From Streptomyces sp. Tu6071 (GTDB taxonomy: Bacteria; Actinomycetota; Actinomycetes; Streptomycetales; Streptomycetaceae), in assembly GCF_000213055.1 (NCBI RefSeq), contig NZ_CM001165.1, positions 1,922,001 to 1,986,000 of the forward strand: 64,000 nt of DNA. The letters run 5' to 3'. Below, piece after piece: positions 27,544 through 35,905 of the stretch; the stretch's first letter is position 1, and every line of letters starts with the position of its first letter. The notes under the pieces are model-generated. The model searched no databases. It was given only the letters and a program-made list of their open reading frames with translations, and was not told the origin of the DNA. The position numbers were made by a program, and so were the translations under genes.

Positions 27544-29196
27544 TCAGCCGACGCCGCCCGACGCGGTGGTGGCCTTGAGGGCGAGCCAGAGTTCCATCCG
27601 TACGTCGGGGTCGTCGAGGGAGCGGCCCAGGATCTCCTCGACGCGGCGCATGCGGTAGCGGAGGGTGTGCCGGTGGACGCCCAGCTCGGCCGCCGCGGCG
27701 TCCCACTGGCCGTGGTGGGCGAGCCAGGCGCGCAGGGACGCGACGAGGTTGCCGCGCCCCGTCGCGTCGTGGTCGTGGAGCGCGCGCAGGAGGCCGTCCG
27801 CGAAGGCGCGTACGGCGTCGTCCGCGAGGAGCGGAAGCACGGAGCCCGCCGCGACGTCCTCGTGCTCGACCAGCGTCCGGCCGCGACGTCGCGCCACGGA
27901 GAGGGCCTGTTCGGCCTGTTTGTAGGCGGTGGCGGCGGCGACCGGCCCCGATGGGGCGGAGAGGCCGATGGCGAGAGCGCTGTCGGCGGCGGGCGCCGCG
28001 GCCGCCCCGGGGTCGCGGGCGCGGTCCGTTTCCCCGGCGTACGTCGCGCAGGCGTCGGCGACGGCGCCCTGGTCGACGGCGAGGAGGACGAGGCGGTCGC
28101 CCTCGCGGACGACGAGGACGGGCTCACCGGCGCGCGCCGCGGCGGCTTCGACGCGCTCCACCATGGCTGTGAAGGGGTCTGCCGCTGGTTCGGGCGGCAC
28201 GTCTCCCTCGGCGGGATCGGCCGCGCGGGACGTCGCGGGCGGTCGCGGCACGGGCGACGTCGCGGCGACGATGACGAGGCGGAACGGCGCGTCGAGCAGC
28301 GCGCCGTACAGGTCCCCCGCCGCGGCGCGCGCGTGGCCCGACTCGCCGGCGAGGAGCATTCCGAGGACGGCGGCGCCGATGCGCTGCTCGGCGGCCTGGA
28401 AGGCGCGGGAGCGCTCCGTGGTAAGGGTGAGCAGGGAGATCGCGGCGTGGACCGAGTAGCGCTCCGCCGTGCCGAGCGTGCCCTCGGTGCCGACGGCGAG
28501 GGCGGCGCGGGGGTGGCGGGCGGCGCCGAGCGAGTGCAGTTCGACCCTGTCCTCGGCGGCGGCCACGACCGCGCTCGCCGGCGCCGGGCGGTCGCGGAGG
28601 CGGCGCACGTCGGGCGTGAGGCGCGCGGCACGTCGCGCGGCCCACTCGGGCGCGGCGGCGACAACGGCGCCCGACGCGTCGTAGACGGCGGCCCAGCCGT
28701 TGAGCTGCGCGGCGAGCGCGCCGATGAGGCCCTCGGGGCCCTCGCCGACGAGGGCCTGTCGCGTGAGTTCGCGCTGCGCGGCGAAGCCCGCGGTGACGGC
28801 GCGGTACTGCTCGGCCGCGATCGCCGCCGAGACCGCCTTCGTGATCGCCAGGAAGGGGGTACGTCGCGGCACTTCGAGCAGCGGCAGCGACTCCGCCTCG
28901 GCCGCCGCCACGAGCGCGGCGGGAACCTCGTCGTAGTTGACGCCCCTGCCGAAGCCGAGCCCGACGACGCCGGCGCGCGCCAGGCGCCGGACGTAGGGGC
29001 GGACCTTCTCGGGGTTCTCCGCGTCGAGGGTGAGCGCGGTGGTCAGAAGGAGCTCTCCCCCGTTCATGTACGGCACCGGATCGATCAGCTCGCTCACATG
29101 CGCCCAGCGGACGGGGGTGTCCAGGCGGTCCGCTCCGGCCAGCACGGTGAGCTTGAGCGCGGAGTGGTGGACGAGAGAGGCGAGCGTGGGCGGCAT
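27544..29196 (-). CDS. PucR family transcriptional regulator
   Basis: This is a 550-residue regulator. The N-terminal PucR domain (about 1-125) shows LTVLAGADRLDTPVRWAHVSEL and ELLLTTALTL. A GGDEF-like middle region follows, and the C-terminal helix-turn-helix (HTH_30) contains WDAAAAELGVHRHTLRYRMRRV and EEILGRSLDDPDVRMELWLAL. PucR proteins often control amine, GABA or purine catabolism, consistent with the aldehyde dehydrogenase directly downstream and gabT nearby. Two exact palindromes fall inside the gene (near 27893 and 28257), the second inside a poorly conserved linker. The ATG at 29196 gives the standard N-terminus. Confidence 0.9.
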   Translation of the reverse strand: MPPTLASLVHHSALKLTVLAGADRLDTPVRWAHVSELIDPVPYMNGGELLLTTALTLDAENPEKVRPYVRRLARAGVVGLGFGRGVNYDEVPAALVAAAEAESLPLLEVPRRTPFLAITKAVSAAIAAEQYRAVTAGFAAQRELTRQALVGEGPEGLIGALAAQLNGWAAVYDASGAVVAAAPEWAARRAARLTPDVRRLRDRPAPASAVVAAAEDRVELHSLGAARHPRAALAVGTEGTLGTAERYSVHAAISLLTLTTERSRAFQAAEQRIGAAVLGMLLAGESGHARAAAGDLYGALLDAPFRLVIVAATSPVPRPPATSRAADPAEGDVPPEPAADPFTAMVERVEAAAARAGEPVLVVREGDRLVLLAVDQGAVADACATYAGETDRARDPGAAAAPAADSALAIGLSAPSGPVAAATAYKQAEQALSVARRRGRTLVEHEDVAAGSVLPLLADDAVRAFADGLLRALHDHDATGRGNLVASLRAWLAHHGQWDAAAAELGVHRHTLRYRMRRVEEILGRSLDDPDVRMELWLALKATTASGGVG

Positions 29197-29592
29197 GAGA
29201 CCTTCCGGGCGTCGCGCGCGGCACGCACGAACGTGCTGCTGGGTTCTTGGCCGTCGCGTACGAGCGACGCTTCCAAGTCTGCCTCACTGTATGCATGAGG
29301 GGACGGGGCGGGATGGGGCGTGGGAAGGATGGGGCGGACGCGGTGGCGCGACGGCGGCGCCGCGGCTGTCGCAGTGCGGCGCGTGGGTGCGCGGCGGGAC
29401 GTCGCGGCGCTTGGTCGTACGTCGCGCCCATGCCGCGTCGTCGGCGGGATCGCGTGCACGCCGCGTGGCGTGCACGACGCGTGGTCGCCTGAACGTCGGG
29501 CCTCGCCGTGCCACGTCGCCTCGCTGTGCCACGTCGCGTCGCATCACACGTCGCGCTACGCGCGCCGACGCCGCCCCGCTGCCTGTGCGTCG
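29197..29592. repeat. Repeat-rich gap upstream of PucR
   Basis: No gene is seen. An A/T-richer patch at 29220-29300 is the likely PucR promoter region. The rest consists of half-sites, including a near-tandem GTGCCACGTCGC pair around 29508-29540. Confidence 0.55.
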
Positions 29593-31905
29593 TCAGTGGC
29601 GCAGGTCGACCAGGAGGGGCGGCGCGTGCTCGCCCCGCACCGTCGTGAGGGAGACCACCGCGTGCCCCGGGGGCAGGGCGTGGGCGAGTTCCGACGCCGA
29701 CCAGCGCTCGCGCTCCACCTGCCGCACCGTGACGGACTGCGCGGTCGGCGCCTTGCCCGTGATGGCCTTCCGCAGGAAGTGGCTGACCTTGGTGAGGGGT
29801 TCGTCCGCGACGATCTGCCGGTCCGTGACGTCGCGGATCTCGCGCCACTCAGTGCCCCACGCAGCGGCGAAGTCCTGCCCGTCCCTCGGCGCGACCCCCG
29901 AGAGCGCCATGCGGCACCCGACAGCGCCGAGGAGCGGCGCCCGCAGTTCCTGCGGTACGTCGTCGAGCGTGCGCAGCGCGAGGAGCACGCCGGCGTGGGC
30001 GGAGCGCAGCGACTGGATGGCGCGTACGGACTCGGCTGTCACGACGCCGGCCGTGTCGTCCAGCGCGAGGCACGCGAAGAGCGAGACATCGCCGCGTACC
30101 AGCACACTCGCCGTGAACTGAGCGAGAACCAGCCGCGCCAGGACGCGCGCGGCGTCGGGGTGGCTGCGCGAGGGCAGCTCGATGCGCACGCGTACCGGAT
30201 GGTCGAGGGCGCGGAAGGAGAACGGCGCGCCCTCCCCCGACGTGTCGAAGAAGTCGGCGAAGGCGGGGCGATCGAGGAGCGCGAGCCGGTCGACGAGCAG
30301 CGGCGCGGCGTCGCCGGGCTGACCGGCCTGGCGTTCGCGCGACTCCACGTCGCGCAGGAGGGCGCTGTGGCCCGCGGCGGCGAGCGCGGCCCGCAGCGCG
30401 GCGAGGTGCTTCGGGGAGCCGTCGAGGAGGAGGCGCAGTTCCGCCACGGACGGGAAACGGCCGTGGACGGCGCGGAAGGGGCCCAGCACCTGGGCGAGGA
30501 CGGTGCTGGGGCGCCGCCCCGAACTGGATGCCTGCGGGAGGTCGCCGACCAGGGCTTCGGCGAGGAACGTCGCGGCTTCCTCCGCGTCGTGGGTGCCGCC
30601 GTAGAGGTCGAGGTCGTAGACGGAGTCGGGGTGGCCGAGACGGATGACGATGTCGTAGTTGTCGGCACGTCCGAGCCCCGCGCTCTCCGCGCCGACCACG
30701 ACGACCGCGGCGCGGCCCGCCAGGGCTTGCAGGCACAGTGCTTCGGCGACGGGGTGGACGAGCGCGCCGGTCTTGCCGGAGCCCGCGGGGCCGACGGCGA
30801 CGAGGGACGTCGCGAGGAGTTCCGAGCCGAGGGCGAAGCCGGCGGTGCGGTACGCGTAGGCGTTGCGCGCGTCGTCCAGGGTCGCGCCGAGGCGGACCTG
30901 GCCCGTGGCGAGGTCGTGCGGCACGGAGCGCGCGGGGAGGTCGCGCCGGCCCGACGGGTGCGGGAACGCCGCGGCGCCGTCGCGCAGGACGTCCCGCCGG
31001 AACGTCTCGACAGGCAGTCGTCCGGACTGCACGGAGCGCCAGGCGCGTACGAGTCGCGCGTGGTCCACGTCGCGCAGCCGGCCCGCGAACGCCTCGTCCG
31101 CGAGCCTGTCGGCCGCGGCGTGCTCACCGGCCGCCCGCAGCTCGGGCCATTGCGCGGGGTCTTCCTGGGGGGTGGGGGCCGGGGGCGGGGACGCCGCGCT
31201 GGTGGTTTCGCGACGGGTGCGGGACCAGGGGGAATAGCGGCGCCAGAGCTCGGGCCAGCGGCCCAGCCTGGCGACCAGCACAAGGAACAGCAATGTGATC
31301 AGAAGTTGGTAAATGTTGGTGGCTCGAACAGCCGCCTGAGAGCCGCTCGGAGCCCATGAACTCGGCAAGAGGGCGAACAGAGGCGCCAGCCACCAGTCCC
31401 CCCACAAATAATTGTTGAGAAGCAACGACCAGAACAACCACCCCACCAGCAGAGCGATCACCGCCCCGCTGACGAGTTGCCGCCCCGGAGTCTGTTCCGG
31501 TTCGACCTCGGGCCGCGGCCGGTGGCCGAAGCGCCAGATGCCGGGGAGGGCCGGCGGACGCGGTGTACGGAGCCAGTCGAGAAAGTCCGCCCCGGGGGGC
31601 CTCGCCGCGACGCTCCCCCCTGGAGACGCGCCGGGGTCCCACCCCGGCATGGGCGGCGTCACCCGCGCGTCGTAGGCGGCGGGGCGCCCGTGCGACGGGG
31701 ACGGCACCGTCGCGGCGGGGGGCGGCCCGGCGGGTCGCGGCGGTACGGGAGGCACGGCGCCGCCCTGACGCGCGTCAGTTACCCCCCGGACCCCGGGCGG
31801 GCCGTCGGGGACCGGTGGCATCGGCGGCACGGACTCGGCGGGTGGGCCTCCGGGCGCGGGACCGCTCCCGGGTGCCTGCGATCCGTACGTACCGTCCCTG
31901 TCCAT
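29593..31905 (-). CDS. Membrane-anchored ATP-binding protein, TraG/VirD4-like
   Basis: The 770-residue product starts with a Pro/Gly-rich cytoplasmic stretch (1-130), then two or three membrane segments (GAVIALLVGWLFWSLLL near 165 and YQLLITLLFLVLVARLG near 215). The cytoplasmic ATPase domain follows, with Walker A VGPAGSGKTG near 345 and a Walker B-like LFACLALDDTAG near 605. The order and the phrase VVVGAESAG resemble the coupling proteins of conjugation and type IV/VII-like systems, and single-copy homologues occur in Streptomyces core chromosomes. No relaxase, tra or esx genes are near, so the substrate is unknown. The ATG at 31905 gives MDRDGTYG. Confidence 0.78.
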   Translation of the reverse strand: MDRDGTYGSQAPGSGPAPGGPPAESVPPMPPVPDGPPGVRGVTDARQGGAVPPVPPRPAGPPPAATVPSPSHGRPAAYDARVTPPMPGWDPGASPGGSVAARPPGADFLDWLRTPRPPALPGIWRFGHRPRPEVEPEQTPGRQLVSGAVIALLVGWLFWSLLLNNYLWGDWWLAPLFALLPSSWAPSGSQAAVRATNIYQLLITLLFLVLVARLGRWPELWRRYSPWSRTRRETTSAASPPPAPTPQEDPAQWPELRAAGEHAAADRLADEAFAGRLRDVDHARLVRAWRSVQSGRLPVETFRRDVLRDGAAAFPHPSGRRDLPARSVPHDLATGQVRLGATLDDARNAYAYRTAGFALGSELLATSLVAVGPAGSGKTGALVHPVAEALCLQALAGRAAVVVVGAESAGLGRADNYDIVIRLGHPDSVYDLDLYGGTHDAEEAATFLAEALVGDLPQASSSGRRPSTVLAQVLGPFRAVHGRFPSVAELRLLLDGSPKHLAALRAALAAAGHSALLRDVESRERQAGQPGDAAPLLVDRLALLDRPAFADFFDTSGEGAPFSFRALDHPVRVRIELPSRSHPDAARVLARLVLAQFTASVLVRGDVSLFACLALDDTAGVVTAESVRAIQSLRSAHAGVLLALRTLDDVPQELRAPLLGAVGCRMALSGVAPRDGQDFAAAWGTEWREIRDVTDRQIVADEPLTKVSHFLRKAITGKAPTAQSVTVRQVERERWSASELAHALPPGHAVVSLTTVRGEHAPPLLVDLRH

Positions 31906-32383
31906 GCCCAGCCCCCTGACCTGCCGGTCCGTCGTACCGTCTCGCGCGGCGCGGGTCGATCATCGATCGCGGCTCAATCTAGTGTCCCCGCACGCCTCCG
32001 GGGACGACGCACACGAGTTGTACCCGAATTTCGGCCGGGCGACAGATCCGTGACAGCCCACGCCGCGCGACGACGCGACGACGCGACGACGCGCGACAGC
32101 CTCAGCGCGACCCTCCACGACGCGACGTGCCGCCTCATCGCGAGCACTCCCCTGCTCCACCAAGGACAACCGACACGTCCCACTTCTCCCGAACGGCGCA
32201 TCCCGTCGCGCCCCGGCGCCCCCTAGCCTGCGAACAGGCCCCGGCGACGAGCGGAAGCACCGTTGGCGACGGAGCGCCGCATCCCCGGCCCGGCGGGCGA
32301 ACGTCACACGTCCCCGCCCCGGAACCGGGCAGCCGGGTGAGCACCACCCGGACCACGGACACCCAAGGACCACAGGAGCCCTC
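31906..32383. repeat. Divergent region between the ATPase gene and gabT, with an 8-bp tandem array
   Basis: No gene is seen. Both genes start away from this region, so it should carry both promoters. It contains three perfect tandem units of GCGACGAC at 32067-32090, half-sites to about 32130, and about 220 bases of less repetitive sequence before gabT. The gabT start is preceded by CAGGAG at 32373. Confidence 0.55.
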
Positions 32384-33718
32384 ATGAGCGCCATTCCGCA
32401 GGAGCGCCGCGTCGTCACGGCCATCCCCGGCCCGAAGTCGCAGGAAATCCAGGCCCGCCGCGCCGCCACCGTCGCGGCCGGCGTCGGCTCGACGCTGCCC
32501 GTGTTCGCGGCGCGCGCCGAGGGCGGCATCCTGGAGGACGTCGACGGCAACCGCTTCATCGACCTCGGCTCCGGCATCGCGGTCACCACCGTCGGCGCGA
32601 GCGCCGAGGCCGTCGTACGGCGTGCGAGCGCGCAGCTCGCCGACTTCACGCACACGTGTTTCATGGTGACGCCGTACGAGGGCTACGTCGCCGTCGCCGA
32701 GCAGCTCGCCGCGCTCACCCCCGGTGACCACGCGAAGAAGTCCGCGCTCTTCAACTCGGGTGCCGAGGCCGTCGAGAACGCTGTCAAGATCGCCCGCTCG
32801 TACACGAAGCGCCAGGCGGTCGTCGTCTTCGACCACGGCTACCACGGCCGGACCAACCTCACGATGGCGCTGACGGCCAAGAACATGCCGTACAAGGAGG
32901 GCTTCGGCCCCTTCGCGCCCGAGGTCTACCGCGTACCCGTCGCGTACGCGTACCGCTGGCCGACCGGTCCGGAGAACGCCGGCCCCGAGGCCGCCGCGCA
33001 GGCCATCGACCAGATCACGAAGCAGATCGGCGCGCACAACGTCGCCGCCGTCATCATCGAGCCCGTGCTCGGCGAGGGCGGCTTCATCGAGCCGGCGAAG
33101 GGCTTCCTGCCGGCGCTGCGCGAGTTCGCGACAGAGAACGGCATCGTCTTCGTCGCCGACGAGATCCAGTCCGGCTTCTGCCGTACGGGCCAGTGGTTCG
33201 CGTGCGAGGACGAGGGCATCGTCCCCGACCTGATCACGACCGCCAAGGGCATCGCCGGCGGCCTCCCGCTCTCCGCGGTGACAGGGCGCGCCGAGATCAT
33301 GGACGCCGCGCACTCCGGCGGCCTCGGCGGTACGTACGGCGGCAACCCCGTCGCGTGCGCCGCGGCGCTCGGCGCGATCGAGACCATGAAGGAACTCGAC
33401 CTCAACGCCAAGGCGAAGCGCATCGAGGAGATCATGAAGGGGCGACTGATCGCGCTCCAGGAGAAGTACGAGGTCATCGGCGACGTGCGCGGGCGCGGCG
33501 GGATGATCGCGGCCGAGTTCGTCAAGCCGGGCGGCAAGGAGCCGAATTCGGAGATCACCGCGGCGATCGCCAAGGCGTGCCACGCCGCGGGCGTCCTCGT
33601 CCTCACCTGCGGCACGTACGGCAACGTCGTCCGCTTCCTCCCCCCGCTGGTCATCGGCGAGGACCTCCTCGACGACGCGCTCGACGTCTTCGAGCAGGCG
33701 CTGGCGGCGTCGGTCTGA
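32384..33718 (+). CDS. gabT: 4-aminobutyrate--2-oxoglutarate transaminase
   Basis: GabT is a class-III PLP aminotransferase that moves the amino group of GABA to 2-oxoglutarate, giving succinate semialdehyde. Visible features are FNSGAEAVENAVKIARSYT, FDHGYHGRTNL, IIEPVLGEGGFIEP, FVADEIQSGFCRTG (with the PLP-binding Asp) and the Schiff-base Lys288 in TAKGIAGGLPLSAVTG. The length of 444 residues is normal. The ATG is preceded by a good ribosome-binding site. It stands alone on the + strand between the TraG-like ATPase gene and the PAP2 gene. Confidence 0.95.
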   Translation: MSAIPQERRVVTAIPGPKSQEIQARRAATVAAGVGSTLPVFAARAEGGILEDVDGNRFIDLGSGIAVTTVGASAEAVVRRASAQLADFTHTCFMVTPYEGYVAVAEQLAALTPGDHAKKSALFNSGAEAVENAVKIARSYTKRQAVVVFDHGYHGRTNLTMALTAKNMPYKEGFGPFAPEVYRVPVAYAYRWPTGPENAGPEAAAQAIDQITKQIGAHNVAAVIIEPVLGEGGFIEPAKGFLPALREFATENGIVFVADEIQSGFCRTGQWFACEDEGIVPDLITTAKGIAGGLPLSAVTGRAEIMDAAHSGGLGGTYGGNPVACAAALGAIETMKELDLNAKAKRIEEIMKGRLIALQEKYEVIGDVRGRGGMIAAEFVKPGGKEPNSEITAAIAKACHAAGVLVLTCGTYGNVVRFLPPLVIGEDLLDDALDVFEQALAASV

Positions 33719-34091
33719 GGAGCGGAGGACGGATACGGGGCGGGACGGGACGAGCGGCTACGTCGCGTGGCGGACAGGGGCGTCGCCTCCCGCCACGTCG
33801 CGACGTCGGGTCGGGTGGCGGCGGGAACGTCGCGTACGTCGCGTGCAGCGTCGCGGCGTCCACAGCGCGACGTTGCGCCTTGGCGGAGACGCGCGACGTC
33901 CCGCACCGCGACGTCCCGACGTCCCGACGTCCCGACGTCCCCCGCTTCCTCCGCCCGTCGCGCTCGCCCGTGCCCGCTCCGTCAGGCATCGTGAGGGCGT
34001 GACCAGGCTTGTGAAGAAGGTGTGCGAGGGCGATGGCGGGATGGGTCGGTCCCTGTTCCGGCCGCCGCTCCCTGCCGTAGGTTCTCAGCAG
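33719..34091. repeat. Gap after gabT with an 8-bp tandem array
   Basis: No gene is seen. Half-sites occupy 33755-33905, then four perfect tandem units of CGACGTCC at 33909-33940. The last 100 bases before the PAP2 gene are of ordinary composition and likely hold its promoter. Confidence 0.6.
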
Positions 34092-35009
34092 ATGAACGAA
34101 GCACCCCGCCCGCGGGAAACCGCGAGCGGTGCCGTCGCGTGGCCTCCCCAGTCGCGTACCGGCCGTGCCTTCGCGCACATCCCCGGGGCCCCAGGTCCCG
34201 GACTTCCTCACCGATCGGACGGCCGCTCGCCCCACACCCCCCGGGGCTCGCGGTTTCCCGGTCCTCCCGGACGCCCCGGAACCAGCCCCCCGGTTCTGGG
34301 GCGTCCGGCTGTCGTCCTGTCCTTGTGCGCGGCGCTCTTCGCCTTCCTCACGTGGCAACTCGTCGCCCGTGGTCCCCTGCGTCGCCTCGACGAGCGCCTC
34401 GGAGTGCGCCTCCACGACGGCGCCGGTCTTCCGCACCCCCTCGCCGAGTTCTTCTCCGACCTCGGCAACCCTTCGGTCGCCGTTCCGGTGCTCGCCGTCT
34501 CGGCCGCCGCGGTCACATGGTGGGTACGTCGCGGCACGGGGCGCGTCGCGTGGTGGCCCGCGCTCACCGCTCTCTGCGCGATCCTCGTCGTCCCGGCGCT
34601 CGTCCTCCCGCTCAAGGAGATCTTCGACCGCCCCGGCCAGCCCTCCGCCGAGGGCCTCGGCTACTACCCCTCGGGCCATACGGCGACCGCGACCGTTGCC
34701 TACGGCGTCGCACTCCTCCTGCTCCTCGCGGGCCCCGTCCCGCCCCACCGGCGCGACGTACGGCGCGCCCTCACCGCGACGTGGCTGCTGCTCGTCGTGT
34801 GCGTGAGCTACGGACTGGTGCGGCAGGGCTACCACTGGCCGCTGGACGTCGCGGCGAGCTGGTGCCTGGGCGGCGCGGTACTCCAGGTCGTGGCAGTGGT
34901 CCTCGTACGGGTGCGGGTACGAGAGCGACCGCGGACGCCGGCGCCGGACGACGTGACGCGGCGGCAGGAACGTCGCGCGGACGAACCGGAACGCGGCGAC
35001 GTCGCGTAG
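34092..35009 (+). CDS. PAP2 superfamily membrane phosphatase
   Basis: This 305-residue membrane protein has about six hydrophobic segments and the PAP2 phosphatase motifs: LKEIFDRPGQP (motif 1 in the variant form), YYPSGHT (motif 2) and GLVRQGYHWPLDV (motif 3 with the nucleophilic His and Asp). It probably dephosphorylates a lipid phosphate or pyrophosphate on the outer face of the membrane. The first 75 residues are Pro/Arg/Gly-rich and disordered. The ATG at 34092 is favoured because upstream codons lie in repeat sequence. The C-terminal tail (DDVTRRQERRADEPERGDVA) comes from the palindrome. Confidence 0.85.
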   Translation: MNEAPRPRETASGAVAWPPQSRTGRAFAHIPGAPGPGLPHRSDGRSPHTPRGSRFPGPPGRPGTSPPVLGRPAVVLSLCAALFAFLTWQLVARGPLRRLDERLGVRLHDGAGLPHPLAEFFSDLGNPSVAVPVLAVSAAAVTWWVRRGTGRVAWWPALTALCAILVVPALVLPLKEIFDRPGQPSAEGLGYYPSGHTATATVAYGVALLLLLAGPVPPHRRDVRRALTATWLLLVVCVSYGLVRQGYHWPLDVAASWCLGGAVLQVVAVVLVRVRVRERPRTPAPDDVTRRQERRADEPERGDVA

Positions 35010-35124
35010 TCCCACGCGACGTGTCCCGGCCTACGCGGCGTGTCCCGGCCTACGCGGCGTCGTTCGGCGTACGCGACGTAGCCCCTGCACCACGCGACGT
35101 CGCCCCCGACCCCGCGCCACGTCG

Positions 35125-35616
35125 TCACTCGCTCCGTCCCTCCTCGTCGCGACGTGCCGCCGCCTCGTGCAGGGCGAGTTCCAGCTGTGCCGCGTCGGTG
35201 AGCACTCCCGATCCGTCCGGCGGAACGATCCAGCTGATGCCGTCCGCTGTCTCCCCGGGGCGCGGCACCACCAGCCAGGTGCCGGGTCCCGCACACCGCA
35301 CCCCACCGCCCGCCCACTGCGCGGCGGTACCGACCGGCACGAGGAATCCCAGGCGGTCCCGCCCGGCATCCGCGAGCACGGGACCGGGGCGCTCGACCAG
35401 CTTCCCCAGCACTTCCAGCGTCGCGCGCCCGAGGGGCCCCGGCAGGACCAGGACGTCCCAGGCGCGACCCGCCGGGAGCAGCGCGGTCCCCCGCGGATCG
35501 CGCTCCCACCGGCGAAGACACGCGGCGGGGTCGGGCGCCGCATGCGCCAGCCACGCCAAGGGGGTCGGCCTCTCCACGACCTCTGCGGCCTCTACGGCCT
35601 CCTGGGGGTCCGTCAT
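35125..35616 (-). CDS. Conserved hypothetical protein (bifunctional primase/polymerase-like fold uncertain)
   Basis: This is a 163-residue soluble protein. Segments such as GTALLPAGRAWDVLVLPGPLGRATLEVL and GVRCAGPGTWLVVPRPGE recall short Streptomyces proteins often annotated as prim-pol-domain-like, but catalytic motifs of that family are not evident. Composition is like a normal gene and the palindrome is absent from the body. No function can be assigned. It faces the PAP2 gene and stands alone. The ATG start at 35616 is supported by GGAGGCGAGTG-like sequence upstream. Confidence 0.65.
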   Translation of the reverse strand: MTDPQEAVEAAEVVERPTPLAWLAHAAPDPAACLRRWERDPRGTALLPAGRAWDVLVLPGPLGRATLEVLGKLVERPGPVLADAGRDRLGFLVPVGTAAQWAGGGVRCAGPGTWLVVPRPGETADGISWIVPPDGSGVLTDAAQLELALHEAAARRDEEGRSE

Positions 35617-35905
35617 CGCACTCGCCTCCTGTCACGGGACGCGCACGGCGCGCGCCCCCAGGAGAGACCGCCCGCCGACGCGAGCATTACGCGAGTCGGG
35701 AGACGACGCGGCGGTGACACACATCACAGCGTCGGGTGCGACGTAGCGACGTGGCAGGGCGACGTGGCGAGGCGACGTCGCCCCCACTCCCCCTCCCTGC
35801 AACGCGACGTAGCATCACGCCGCGCGACGCGCACGCTTCGTCGCGCGCCCCATGACCCCGCGCGACACCACGCGCCGACACAGCGACGCGACGCCCCCGC
35901 CCACC

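Noticed and set aside
33843..34091. N-terminal extension of the PAP2 phosphatase from an upstream start at 33843
   Set aside because: The extension is the translation of half-sites and the 8-bp tandem array; the ATG at 34092 is better placed.
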